DNA of 64,000 nt from Psychromonas sp. L1A2 (GTDB lineage Bacteria; Pseudomonadota; Gammaproteobacteria; Enterobacterales; Psychromonadaceae), in the NCBI RefSeq assembly GCF_009828855.1, contig NZ_WUAG01000001.1:1178001-1242000 (forward strand), read 5' to 3'. The notes beneath the pieces were generated by a model. That model did not search any database and was not told the origin of the DNA. It saw only the letters and a program-made list of their open reading frames with translations. How positions within the stretch are numbered: the stretch's first letter is position 1; each line of letters opens with the position of its first letter. Shown here piece by piece: positions 1-8,608 of the stretch. Made by a program: the position numbers and the translations under genes.

Positions 1-750
1 TTTAATGCCCTCGGAACCTATAATAGGTAAAAGAGTTTCAACGGTTGTAACCGCAGATTGAATATTTAATCCAGCTTGAATTGAAAAACGCTCCCCTAAA
101 TTAAAATCTTTAAAATGATTTATTACTCTTTGTTTTGATGGTTTATCCCAATTAGTTGGAGGTTCGACTATATATACAACAGAAGGTGGGCATGTATGCT
201 CAATATAAGCAGTAATCCAAATATCATTATAAAATTTAGCCTCAGAAAAATATGGATGCAAAGGTTGCTCTTCTATTGTAGTTAAAATAGAGCTACCTTT
301 ACCCTTATTACATTCCGCACATGCAGGGACTAAATTATCAGGAACAACTGAAAATAAAGGATAACGCGCCTTAGGAAGGTAATGATCTAAAGTAGTTACA
401 TTTCCAAAGCTACAAAACGGACAAACGCTATTAGAAGATGCTCTTAAAATATCATAAATGCTCCTCGAAGAAGTTCCTGACTTTGAAAAATACCCACCAT
501 ATAAATTTATTAAATTATCTTTAGTGATATCATCTACAATGTTATCACTACCGTGTCCATGCCTAGCACATGAAAAAAGGTGTAACTCAGGCACGACTGC
601 TCTTAGTGCATATAATCTACTTTGAGAAACAATTTGAGGAAGGATTTTTGACATCTTATTTTTATATATAATATTGCTACCTTTGATATCAGACAAGCAA
701 CTAAGGTAAGTATCTCTAACCAATAAATCAGGTGGGTTTAATTTATTCAT
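1..750 (-). CDS. HNH endonuclease, PtuB-like, of a Septu-type defence pair (partial, C-terminus outside window)
   Basis: An open reading frame runs from an ATG at 750 to the window edge (250 codons, no stop seen). It shows a zinc-stabilised HNH fold: a CPFC pair (C110, C113), the LDH core (D122-H123) followed by PKARYPLFS, then NLVPACAECNKGKG (N139, C144, C147, N148). The CxxC...DH...N...CxxCN pattern is typical of HNH nucleases in PtuB and in retron-linked effectors. The start overlaps the stop of the upstream ATPase gene by 8 nt, so the two are almost certainly co-translated. Established knowledge: PtuA ATPase plus PtuB HNH nuclease form the Septu anti-phage system. The HNH fold is seen directly; the defence role is inferred from the pairing. 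No reverse transcriptase gene lies on the visible side, so a retron-type version is less likely but not excluded, because the left flank is missing. Confidence 0.8.
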   Translation of the reverse strand, partial: MNKLNPPDLLVRDTYLSCLSDIKGSNIIYKNKMSKILPQIVSQSRLYALRAVVPELHLFSCARHGHGSDNIVDDITKDNLINLYGGYFSKSGTSSRSIYDILRASSNSVCPFCSFGNVTTLDHYLPKARYPLFSVVPDNLVPACAECNKGKGSSILTTIEEQPLHPYFSEAKFYNDIWITAYIEHTCPPSVVYIVEPPTNWDKPSKQRVINHFKDFNLGERFSIQAGLNIQSAVTTVETLLPIIGSEGIK

Positions 751-2308
751 TAATAGCACCAATTTTTTTATCTCTAGATGCAATTAAAGTCCTTAATAAA
801 ACTTGCCCTTCATACCCAATTTGATAACTATAACTTTCAAAAATATCATCGAAATCTCCACCATTTTTTACAGATTGTTTCAAAGTATCTATAAAACTCG
901 ACTTCTCTACTTCAAGCCCAAAAACTTCTCTTGTTAGTACTCCTACGTTTTCTCCAAACGTTTCAATTGCTGGCCTTACGATAGTAGATTCTTTACCGTA
1001 ACGAGTAACCTTCCATGCGCAACTTTTTGGTATTTCTTGAAGAACAACAGGTGAGTGAGTAGCAACAATTGCCACTCCATTTCGACTTAAAAGTAAATTA
1101 CTTAAGGCTCGAATAAATGCAGATAATAATGGTGGATGCAAGTGACTCTCTGGTTCATCAATTAAAACAAGAGTTTTTTCTTCAACTTTATCAACTAGCT
1201 TTGTTATTGTAAGTAAAACTATAGCATGTCCAGAGCTCATTTTACTCAGTAGAAAAATAGCTGCTTTTTTGAAATTATCCTCCTCATAGAGAACAAGTTC
1301 AGATAAAGCCATATCTGCAAAATTAACGTCGGACTCAAGCGTTTTAATAGCATTGAGCCATTGCTCTTTTTTATCTTTTTGAATGAAACATGACTTTAAA
1401 CTAGTAACACATTCAGCTCTTAATTGCTCAATATCTTTAAGAGTTACATCTTCTTTTTTTTGGTGTGCTTTCTTTAAACCTAAATAATAATAACATGTAC
1501 CTTTAGATGGGTCAGAACGTTCTTCAGGAGGTGTAAATGGGTCAAATACACTAAATGAAACTGAAACAATACTGCTAAAATAAGAAGGGCCTATTTCTTT
1601 GGAACCAACAAAAATATTATCGTTATCCGTAAATATACCAAATGTGTTTTGTTCTCCTTGCTGCCTCCCTATAACACTTGAAATCATATTATTTAAAAGA
1701 GTGGTTTTCCCTATACCGTTCCGACCAATAATTGCGTGAATATTACTTCTTGGTATTGAATTAGGGGAAACTTTAAAACTTAATTCTAACTCTGAAAATT
1801 TCTCACTAACTGGTCTTTTAAATGAGAAATCAAACTTAGTTAATTCTGCAAGACCTTTTAGTATTCTGGTAAATTGTCCTGTAATAGTGCTTAAGCTAGT
1901 AGTCCTCATCAATGAAGTCCCAAAAACACTTTCATTTTTAATTAAATCTACTAACTCAGGAAAGTAAACTACATCTTTCAGTCCACTCAATAAAGAGTCG
2001 CTGCACTCTTTAGATAGTGCGGTATAAATCGTTTTGTAATAGCCAGCACTTGAGCTTAAAGAAAAAAAACTATCTGGTAGTTTAATGAAAGCTCTTTCTA
2101 ATTTTGAATGAGTACTTATCTCAGTAGTTTGTCCTTTAAAACCAATTTTTATGTTACCTAAATCATGTTTTTTTCCTAACTCATCGAAAAGAGTTAAATA
2201 AAACATTGTTACAAATGAATAATCATTCCAATTATCAATATGTAAATAAGCAGTATTTATTGCTTCATTTGGAGTTCTTTGATTGCTAGGTACTACAATA
2301 AATTTCAT
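743..2308 (-). CDS. AAA/ABC-type ATPase, PtuA-like, of a Septu-type defence pair
   Basis: The 521-residue protein has a split ABC-type ATPase domain. Walker A is GRNGIGKTT (195-203), followed by a long insertion (about 210-350). An SMC/RecF-like signature LSKMSSGH lies at 354-361, Walker B LVLIDEPESHLHP at 380-392 and the H-loop ATHSP at 416-420. The DEPESHLHP and ATHSP motifs match the AAA_15/OLD-like ATPases of defence systems, PtuA among them. The N-terminal 190 residues match nothing I can name. The gene overlaps the HNH gene downstream by 8 nt. The upstream AAGGATAAG-like purine stretch is a modest ribosome binding site for the ATG at 2308. Base composition is visibly more AT-rich than the housekeeping genes to the right, as expected of acquired DNA. 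The ATPase family is certain; the Septu assignment rests on the paired HNH gene. Confidence 0.8.
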   Translation of the reverse strand: MKFIVVPSNQRTPNEAINTAYLHIDNWNDYSFVTMFYLTLFDELGKKHDLGNIKIGFKGQTTEISTHSKLERAFIKLPDSFFSLSSSAGYYKTIYTALSKECSDSLLSGLKDVVYFPELVDLIKNESVFGTSLMRTTSLSTITGQFTRILKGLAELTKFDFSFKRPVSEKFSELELSFKVSPNSIPRSNIHAIIGRNGIGKTTLLNNMISSVIGRQQGEQNTFGIFTDNDNIFVGSKEIGPSYFSSIVSVSFSVFDPFTPPEERSDPSKGTCYYYLGLKKAHQKKEDVTLKDIEQLRAECVTSLKSCFIQKDKKEQWLNAIKTLESDVNFADMALSELVLYEEDNFKKAAIFLLSKMSSGHAIVLLTITKLVDKVEEKTLVLIDEPESHLHPPLLSAFIRALSNLLLSRNGVAIVATHSPVVLQEIPKSCAWKVTRYGKESTIVRPAIETFGENVGVLTREVFGLEVEKSSFIDTLKQSVKNGGDFDDIFESYSYQIGYEGQVLLRTLIASRDKKIGAINE

Positions 2309-2450
2309 TTGAGACTTATCCTAAAATGTTGAATTAATTTATTTAAACAAATATTGATATTTCCTAAAAATATTAATTTAATTTTTATTGTTTTTTAATC
2401 ATAGAAATATATATTTAATGATATTATTTGAGTTTATTCTTATATCATAA

Positions 2451-3176
2451 GTGTTAAATATGTTTAATGCAGCTCAAAATATTATTGAAAAAACTGAAGC
2501 TTTGTTATTAAGTCAATCAACTCGGTATAAATTTTGGAGTAAGTTTACTAGGAATGTAGTTTTACCATTTAAGTATATGTTTATGGGCTTTGAAGATTTA
2601 TTTAAACATATTCCTTTTTTTGTCTTTACATTAGTCTCACTATTAGCGGTTAGTGGATTTTTTTTTAGTTCCATAGACTTAATCGAAACAGTAAAACCGT
2701 TTATGATTTACATTTGCTTCGTTGTAACTTTGATTTTGATTTTATTTGCAGTTCCTACAACTTTTATTAGTGGGGGAGTTAATTCAAAACATATTATAGA
2801 TACTGTAGGATTTATTAATGAGGAAGATATATACACATCAAAAGAAGTAGAACTTTTAGAGCAAAACTTCAACTTGTTATTTGAAAGTATTAAGAGTCGA
2901 ATTAAGTTGTATCAATGGGGCATTGGTGTGTCTTGGGCAATATATATGCTTTTCTTTAATTTAGGGATAAGAGTGTTACTAAATGTTGAAGGTGGAATTA
3001 CAAACAAAACTGCGATAATGGAACATTTTTTATCGTTTATTCTAGCAATCCTTATTACTCTCGTGGCATTGATATTAGTTGCTGCATATAAAGTAGCAAA
3101 TGAAAGAGTGATAAAAACAATTCAGTTTGCTTGCGTCCAACAAAAATATGATATTGATTATCATAATGGCGATTAA
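2451..3176 (+). CDS. Four-helix integral membrane protein of unknown function
   Basis: I do not recognise this 241-residue protein. It has four strongly hydrophobic stretches at about 54-76, 81-106, 155-177 and 190-216. A charged central loop (about 107-154) contains an acidic, possibly coiled segment (SKEVELLEQNFNLLFESIKS). The N-terminal 45 residues are basic and probably cytosolic. The open frame begins at a GTG (2451), and an ATG three codons later (2460) is an equally good start. Neither has a clear Shine-Dalgarno sequence. It is divergent from the PtuA-like ATPase gene across a 142-bp AT-rich spacer and is as AT-rich as that module, so it may have arrived with it. Small multi-helix membrane proteins near defence genes can be effectors, but nothing in this sequence shows that. 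Confidence 0.6.
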   Translation: MLNMFNAAQNIIEKTEALLLSQSTRYKFWSKFTRNVVLPFKYMFMGFEDLFKHIPFFVFTLVSLLAVSGFFFSSIDLIETVKPFMIYICFVVTLILILFAVPTTFISGGVNSKHIIDTVGFINEEDIYTSKEVELLEQNFNLLFESIKSRIKLYQWGIGVSWAIYMLFFNLGIRVLLNVEGGITNKTAIMEHFLSFILAILITLVALILVAAYKVANERVIKTIQFACVQQKYDIDYHNGD

Positions 3177-3262
3177 ATATTAATTCGCTAGGTGGAATTA
3201 ATACTCACATAGCTACAATTCTCCACCGTCAAGCTTTCCCAAATAATTAACGCATTTTAGTA

Positions 3263-3310
3263 ACACCAAACGGGATGTTTGGTGTAGTTGAGGCTAGTGC
3301 ATGGATGCAC
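3263..3310. other. Hairpin pair with GGAT-type loops (copy A)
   Basis: Two adjacent perfect inverted repeats are present. ACACCAAAC/GTTTGGTGT (3263-3285) has loop GGGAT, and GTGCAT/ATGCAC (3297-3310) has loop GG. The equivalent positions in copy B keep the loops but carry different, still fully paired stems. Confidence 0.75.
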
Positions 3311-3756
3311 GTCCGAAATGGTACGTTTAAAATACGTTAATTGGTTGGATCAGAAAGCGACTCAGTGCCAGTCTCTTTGAACTCTTTGTAGGCATAGGTT
3401 CTCTACGGGTCTAGAGAAAATAAATTCGCGGACAGGGCGAAATAAATGTAAATTAAAACGTTAATGTTCTGACGAGCGCAGACGAGAAATAACAAAACAG
3501 AAAGTAAAAACAAGCAGGCTGAAGCCAGCGCCCCGAAACCCCATAATCCGTAAGCCAAATACTAAGTTAACAAACTGAACTAACAACTCTTGATTTAGCT
3601 GTAACAAGGCCTTGTTCAATGCTGCTGTTACGATAACTTCCCCGTTAAGTTTTTCTGAATCAATCACTGCCTTTAGCAAGCTAAGGCATGGAGCGAATTA
3701 TGCGACAGCATACTGTTATGAGCGGGCTAAGCTCTGCGTGCCCTCTGCCGTTGCTA

Positions 3757-3789
3757 GCTCAGTTCGAAACATGGATGTCGAGTCTGAGC
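3757..3789. other. Nested hairpin, GCTCAG outer stem and CATGGATG core (copy A)
   Basis: The outer stem is GCTCAG/CTGAGC. The inner palindrome is ACATGGATGT. In copy B the inner stem gains a pair (GACATGGATGTC) while the outer stem is unchanged. Confidence 0.7.
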
Positions 3790-4028
3790 GGTGCGTAAAG
3801 AAGGCAGTTATTACTTTATTTCTAAAAGAGTAGATTAAAAAACGTTATGGGGCGACTTTCTTTTCCATATTACAGGTATAGGTTTTCTTTGTTCGTATAA
3901 AGAATCTTGCTTATTCAGACTGCGAAACTACGTTTCGGTTCTTGAATCGCGTCTTAGTAATAAACCACACTCAACGCGGCTACAACTCCCCACCGTTGAG
4001 CTTTCCCAAATCATACATTACTTTTAGC

Positions 4029-4078
4029 AAACCCAAACAGGATGTTTGGGTTTGGCTCGTTCTGGCCATGGATGGCCA
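4029..4078. other. Hairpin pair with GGAT-type loops (copy B)
   Basis: AAACCCAAAC/GTTTGGGTTT (4029-4053) has loop AGGAT, and TGGCCAT/ATGGCCA (4063-4078) has loop GG. Both stems differ from copy A at both arms in a compensating way. Confidence 0.75.
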
Positions 4079-4323
4079 GCAAGAACCGGTGCCGTTATAA
4101 AAGCTTATTTAAAAACATAGGTATTATTTGGATCAGAAAGCGATTCAGTGCCAGTCTCTTTGAATTCTTTGTAGACATAGGTTCTCTAAGGGTCTATAGA
4201 AAGTAAAGTCGCCGAAAGGGCGAAATCAAAAGCGAATAAATATCAAACAGCCTCGACGAGCGCAGACGAGCAACAACTCCCCGTCAAGTTTTTCTGAATT
4301 AATCACTGCCTTTAGTAAGGTAA

Positions 4324-4375
4324 GGCAGGGATGCCGTTGCTAGCTCAGTTCGAGACATGGATGTCGAGTCTGAGC
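4324..4375. other. GGCA-GGGA-TGCC hairpin and nested GCTCAG hairpin (copy B)
   Basis: GGCA/TGCC with loop GGGA lies at 4324-4335. The GCTCAG/CTGAGC hairpin enclosing GACATGGATGTC lies at 4343-4375. Copy A has about 55 extra bases inside the first hairpin. Confidence 0.7.
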
Positions 4376-4669
4376 GGTGCGTAAAGAAGGCAGTTATTTA
4401 TTCAGATTAAAAAAACGTTATAGGGCGACTTTCTTTTGGTTCTGTTTTCTTTGTTCGTATAAAGAAAATGAACTCGCCGACAGGGCGAAACCACTGCGAA
4501 CAAGTATAAAGCTGACCCGACGAGCGCAGACGAGAAATAACAAAACACAACACAAAGTAAAAACATGCAGGCTGAAAAAAGGAATCGCAGAGCTCTTCCG
4601 TTCATAACACTAGCCTGTCGGCTAATTCACCCTGCCCCCGAAAATCAACACACAATAAACAACGAAAAA

Positions 4670-5437
4670 CTAAACCGCTTTAGTACACTTCAACATATAA
4701 TTCACATCCACATTCTTGGTGATCTTAAAATCACTAGTAAACGGACTATATTCCACACCACACAAATCATCACACTGTAACTGCGTTGCATCAATCGCAT
4801 TCAACAACTGAGAAGGGCGAATAAACTTCTCATATTCATGTGTGCCTTTTGGTACCCAACGTAACACATGCTCTGCGCCTAAAATCATCATCAGGTACGC
4901 TTTCCATGTTTTATTGATGGTTGAGAAATAAACGGTGCCACCGGGTTTCACCAAATCACAACAAGCTTGAATGACGGATGCCGGGTCGGGCACGTGCTCT
5001 AGCATTTCCATGCAAGTTACAACATCGAACGCCTGTGGATTAGTTTGGGCAAATTGTTCCGCAGTGGTTTTTTGGTAATCGACTTTGGTTTGTGTTTCTA
5101 ATGCGTGTAAGCGGGCGATTTGTAATGAGGCATGTGCCATATCAATGCCCGTCACTTCTGCGCCTTTAATGGCCATGCTTTCCGCTAAAATACCGCCACC
5201 ACAACCGACATCAACCACTTTCTTTGCGAAGAGTCCGTCTACGCCTTGTTCTATATAATCTAGGCGAGTTGGGTTCAATAGGTGTAGTGGTTTGAAGTCG
5301 CCTTCTAGATCCCACCATTGCTCTGCCATCGCAGAAAACTTTTCAATTTCTTGCTGATCTACATTCGCTTCTAGCACATTGTCTTTTAATAAAGTTGCTT
5401 GTGGTTTGTTATTCTGTGATGGATTTTGTTCAGCCAC
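4670..5437 (-). CDS. ubiG: Ubiquinone biosynthesis O-methyltransferase UbiG
   Basis: The 255-residue class I SAM-dependent methyltransferase performs the two O-methylation steps of ubiquinone biosynthesis. The N-terminal signature QQWWDLEG-type stretch ([15 protein letters not shown], about 38-52) and the motif I glycine loop [14 protein letters not shown] are diagnostic of Ubi[12 protein letters not shown] (motif post I/II region) is also present. The start is a GTG at 5437, preceded by AGGATGA at about 8 nt spacing. The length is slightly above the roughly 240 residues of the E. coli protein because of a longer polar N-terminus. It is divergent from gyrA, as in many gammaproteobacteria. Confidence 0.95.
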   Translation of the reverse strand: MAEQNPSQNNKPQATLLKDNVLEANVDQQEIEKFSAMAEQWWDLEGDFKPLHLLNPTRLDYIEQGVDGLFAKKVVDVGCGGGILAESMAIKGAEVTGIDMAHASLQIARLHALETQTKVDYQKTTAEQFAQTNPQAFDVVTCMEMLEHVPDPASVIQACCDLVKPGGTVYFSTINKTWKAYLMMILGAEHVLRWVPKGTHEYEKFIRPSQLLNAIDATQLQCDDLCGVEYSPFTSDFKITKNVDVNYMLKCTKAV

Positions 5438-5785
5438 GCTATTGTCATCCTATTTAGTTACGGTTTTTATATGGTGATTTGTAGAAAAAACAGTCGTTGT
5501 AGCGATCTTATTACGCTATTGATTACCTGACCAAATTGAGAACAGCGATTATAACGTGATAATAATAATGATGGGGGATTAATTTTGCGATTTTAAGGGG
5601 CTTTAAAATATCTATCTTCCTGTATAAAAAGTGAGCGGTTAGTTAATAAATGCCTCATATTGTCCCATAAAACGATTCTCAGACGATTTTGCTCATTAAA
5701 ACGCTTCTGCCAAGGTGCATTTGTGCTACTATCGACCCCTTACTAAATTCAGTCTGTTTCCACTAATTTAAGGATTTAAGTTTCT
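5438..5785. promoter_or_regulatory. Divergent ubiG-gyrA intergenic region with candidate gyrA promoter
   Basis: This 348-bp gene-free spacer should hold the promoters of both flanking genes. The best candidate for gyrA is an extended -10 element, TGC followed by TACTAT, at 5724-5732, about 54 bp before the gyrA start. No convincing -35 hexamer is seen. A gyrA ribosome binding site AAGGAT lies at about 5771-5776. No riboswitch or small gene is recognised. Confidence 0.4.
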
Positions 5786-8530
5786 ATGAGCGAATTTGCT
5801 TCTGACGTTTCCCCAATTAATATCGAAGATGAATTAAAGAATTCTTATCTTGAATATGCAATGAGCGTGATCGTAGGACGTGCATTACCCGATGTACGTG
5901 ATGGTCTAAAACCAGTTCACCGTCGTGTTTTATTTGCGATGAATGTTTTACGTAATGATTGGAACAAACCTTACAAGAAATCAGCACGTGTTGTTGGTGA
6001 TGTAATCGGTAAATACCATCCACATGGTGACACTGCGGTATACGATACGATTGTTCGTATGGCGCAAGACTTCTCTCTACGTTACATGTTGGTTGATGGT
6101 CAAGGTAACTTCGGTTCTGTTGATGGCGATAGTGCGGCAGCGATGCGTTATACGGAAATCCGTATGCAGAAGTTAGCACATGAGTTATTAGCTGACTTAG
6201 AAAAAGAAACGGTTGATTACGTACCTAACTATGATGGTACTGAGTTCATTCCTGAAGTGTTACCGACTAAAATCCCTAACTTATTAATTAATGGTTCATC
6301 AGGTATTGCGGTTGGTATGGCAACGAATATTCCACCGCATAACTTGGGTGAAGTGATCAGTGCTTGTTTAGCGCTAATTAAAGATGAAGATATTACGATC
6401 AATGAGTTGATTGAGCACATCCCTGGTCCAGATTTCCCAACGGCGGGTATCATCAATGGCCGTAAAGGTATTATTGAAGCTTACCATACGGGTCGCGGTA
6501 AAATTAAAGTACGCGCTAAAGCGGACATTGAAGTTAATGAAAAAACCGGTCGCGAAACGATCGTGGTTCATGAGCTACCGTACCAAGTTAACAAAGCTCG
6601 TTTGATTGAAAAAATCGCGGAATTTGTTAAAGATAAAAAAATTGAAGGTATCAGCGCACTACGTGACGAGTCAGATAAAGACGGTATGCGTATGGTGGTT
6701 GAAGTTAAACGTGGCGAAGTGGGTGAAGTGGTTTTAAACAACCTTTACGCGCAAACGCAAATGCAAGTCACATTTGGTATTAATGCGGTTGCACTTGACC
6801 ATGGCCAACCAAAATTATTCAATCTGAAAGAGATGTTAGAAGCGTTTATTCTACATCGTCGTGAAGTGGTGACACGTCGTACGGTATTTGAATTACGTAA
6901 AGCACGTGACCGTGCACATATCCTTGAAGGGTTAGCGATTTCATTGGTTAACATTGAAGCTATCATTGAAATGATTCGTAACTCTCCAACACCAGCTGAA
7001 GCAAAATTAGCGCTACAGTCTCGTGGTTGGGATTTAGGTGCTGTTGCTTCTATGTTAGAAGCAAGTGGTGTTGATGCTGCTCGTCCTGATGGGTTAGCGA
7101 TTGAATTTGGTATTCGTGATAATCAATACTTCATGACTGAAATTCAAGCACAAGCGATTCTAGATTTACGTCTACACAAGTTAACGGGCCTTGAGCACGA
7201 GAAAATTTTAGGTGAGTACAAAGAGCTATTAGAAATCATTGCTGCTCTATTATTCATTCTTGAAAGTCCTGCGCGTTTGATGGAAGTGATTGAAGAAGAA
7301 TTAGAAGAAGTGCGTGATAACTTTGATGATGAACGTCGTACTGAAATCACTGAAAGTGAATCTGATTTATGTATGGAAGATTTAATCGTTGAAGAAGATG
7401 TGGTTGTAACACTTTCTCACGAAGGTTACGTTAAGTACCAACCGTTATCAGATTACGAAGCACAGCGTCGTGGTGGTAAAGGTAAAGCAGCGACTAAGAT
7501 GAAAGATGAAGACTTCATTGAGAAACTGTTAGTAGCAAGTACGCATGATACGATTTTATGTTTCTCTACACGTGGTCGTCTGTACTGGCTAAAAACATTC
7601 CAACTACCATTAGCATCTCGTCAAGCGCGTGGTCGTCCGATTGTGAATATCTTGCCGCTTGAAGAGGGCGAACGTATTACTGCAATCTTGCCGGTACGTG
7701 AATACGAAGATGATAAGTATGTGTTTATGGCAACCGCAAATGGTACGGTTAAGAAAACCGCATTAAGTGCTTACAGTCGTCCACGTTCAAGTGGTTTGAT
7801 TGCGATTAACCTAAATGATGATAATGAGCTAATCGGTGTAGCATTAACGGATGGCACAAACGAAATCATGTTGTTCTCGGATGCTGGTAAAGTAGTTCGC
7901 TTTAAAGAAGCGGAAGAAAGCCAAGTAACCGATGAAGAAGGTAATGTTGTATTAGATGAAAACGGTAACCCTGAGATTAAATTCAAAGGTGTTCGCCCAA
8001 TGGGTCGTACAGCAACGGGTGTTCGTGGTATTAAATTAAACGAAGGCGGTAAAGTTGTTTCATTAATCGTACCTAATGCAACGGGTCATATATTAACAAC
8101 GACTGAAAATGGTTACGGTAAACGTACACCACTTGATGATTACTCATCTAAGAGTCGTGCGACACAAGGTGTTATCTCAATCAAAGTGAGTGAGCGTAAC
8201 GGTAAAGTGGTTGGTGCGGTTCAGGTTGATGATAACGATGAAATCATGTTGATCTCTAACCGTGGTACATTAGTGCGTACACGTGTTTCAGAGGTGTCTG
8301 TGGTCGGTCGTAATACACAAGGTGTTACTTTAATACGTACTGCTGAAGATGAAAAAATCGTTGCATTACAACGCATTGAAGAAATCAAAGATGTGCTTGT
8401 TTATGATGAAAATGGTGAATTAGTGCCAAAAACTGCTGAAGTATTAGAGGCAGTTGAAGGTGAAGTGCAAGAAAGCGAATCAGACGCAGTAGATAATGTG
8501 GATGAACAGCCAACTGACGCACCTGAATAA
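5786..8530 (+). CDS. gyrA: DNA gyrase subunit A
   Basis: This is the 914-residue breakage-reunion subunit of gyrase, which with GyrB introduces negative supercoils using ATP. The catalytic tyrosine is Y122 in AMRYTEIR. The quinolone-resistance region reads [10 protein letters not shown], with Thr at E. coli position 83 and Asp at 87. The GyrA box QRRGGKG that starts the DNA-wrapping C-terminal domain is present. The protein ends in a long acidic tail (about 880-914), which in E. coli GyrA modulates wrapping. The start ATG is preceded by AAGGATTT. The gene is followed by its own terminator, then by serC. Confidence 0.98.
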   Translation: MSEFASDVSPINIEDELKNSYLEYAMSVIVGRALPDVRDGLKPVHRRVLFAMNVLRNDWNKPYKKSARVVGDVIGKYHPHGDTAVYDTIVRMAQDFSLRYMLVDGQGNFGSVDGDSAAAMRYTEIRMQKLAHELLADLEKETVDYVPNYDGTEFIPEVLPTKIPNLLINGSSGIAVGMATNIPPHNLGEVISACLALIKDEDITINELIEHIPGPDFPTAGIINGRKGIIEAYHTGRGKIKVRAKADIEVNEKTGRETIVVHELPYQVNKARLIEKIAEFVKDKKIEGISALRDESDKDGMRMVVEVKRGEVGEVVLNNLYAQTQMQVTFGINAVALDHGQPKLFNLKEMLEAFILHRREVVTRRTVFELRKARDRAHILEGLAISLVNIEAIIEMIRNSPTPAEAKLALQSRGWDLGAVASMLEASGVDAARPDGLAIEFGIRDNQYFMTEIQAQAILDLRLHKLTGLEHEKILGEYKELLEIIAALLFILESPARLMEVIEEELEEVRDNFDDERRTEITESESDLCMEDLIVEEDVVVTLSHEGYVKYQPLSDYEAQRRGGKGKAATKMKDEDFIEKLLVASTHDTILCFSTRGRLYWLKTFQLPLASRQARGRPIVNILPLEEGERITAILPVREYEDDKYVFMATANGTVKKTALSAYSRPRSSGLIAINLNDDNELIGVALTDGTNEIMLFSDAGKVVRFKEAEESQVTDEEGNVVLDENGNPEIKFKGVRPMGRTATGVRGIKLNEGGKVVSLIVPNATGHILTTTENGYGKRTPLDDYSSKSRATQGVISIKVSERNGKVVGAVQVDDNDEIMLISNRGTLVRTRVSEVSVVGRNTQGVTLIRTAEDEKIVALQRIEEIKDVLVYDENGELVPKTAEVLEAVEGEVQESESDAVDNVDEQPTDAPE

Positions 8531-8547
8531 CGGTTAATTACAGTTTA

Positions 8548-8577
8548 ATAAGCGGCAATAGCCGCTTATTTTGTTTT
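8548..8577 (+). terminator. Rho-independent terminator after gyrA
   Basis: The stem ATAAGCGGC/GCCGCTTAT (8548-8556, 8561-8569) has loop AATA and is followed by TTGTTTT. Confidence 0.85.
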
Positions 8578-8608
8578 AAAAGAGTCAACTTTTTTAAGAG
8601 AGTTAGCA

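Larger units (their letters stand above)
3201..3900. repeat. Long noncoding modular repeat, copy A
   Basis: No ORF here is convincing. The stretch is a mosaic of segments that recur in the same order in copy B (3970-4600): the block at 3211-3249, a hairpin pair at 3263-3310, a block of about 100 bp at 3345-3443 (about nine tenths identical by eye to 4128-4226), the GACGAGCGCAGACGAG block at 3471-3524, 3636-3689, 3746-3812 and 3833-3900. The spacing between matching blocks falls from about 780 to 590 bp because copy A holds extra sequence (about 3525-3635 and 3690-3745). Conserved blocks, variable spacers and covarying hairpins suggest a structured mobile or selfish repeat rather than coding DNA. 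Confidence 0.8.
3970..4600. repeat. Long noncoding modular repeat, copy B
   Basis: This is the second copy of the array that begins near 3201, in direct orientation. Matching blocks are 3979-4018, 4029-4078, 4128-4226, 4255-4270, 4275-4328, 4332-4398 and 4407-4480. A third copy of the GACGAGCGCAGACGAG plus AAATAACAAAACA block ends it at 4519-4576. Small hairpins such as TCGCCGAAAGGGCGA (4208-4222) and CTCGCCGACAGGGCGA (4474-4489) have the same stem but different loops. The repeat stops just short of the end of ubiG (4670), leaving only about 70 bp of ordinary spacer. Confidence 0.8.

Noticed and set aside
1-3176. Retron with ATPase/HNH effector
   Set aside because: No reverse transcriptase ORF and no msr/msd-like structure are visible next to the ATPase. 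The left flank is unseen, so this is set aside rather than disproved.
3740-3830. tRNA-like gene suggested by GTTCGAAAC and small stems
   Set aside because: No acceptor stem, anticodon arm or CCA-compatible end can be fitted; the motif belongs to the nested GCTCAG hairpin.
3201-4600. CRISPR array
   Set aside because: The repeats are long, irregular and have no short uniform repeat-spacer pattern, and no cas gene is near.
3461-4780. Several short ORFs of about 60-76 codons on both strands in the repeat region
   Set aside because: They lie inside the duplicated noncoding repeat, are not preserved in frame between the two copies, lack ribosome binding sites and show no recognisable motif.
5817-6179. 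Long antisense ORFs inside gyrA and other core genes
   Set aside because: They are frame shadows of strongly supported genes and show no domain or start signal of their own.
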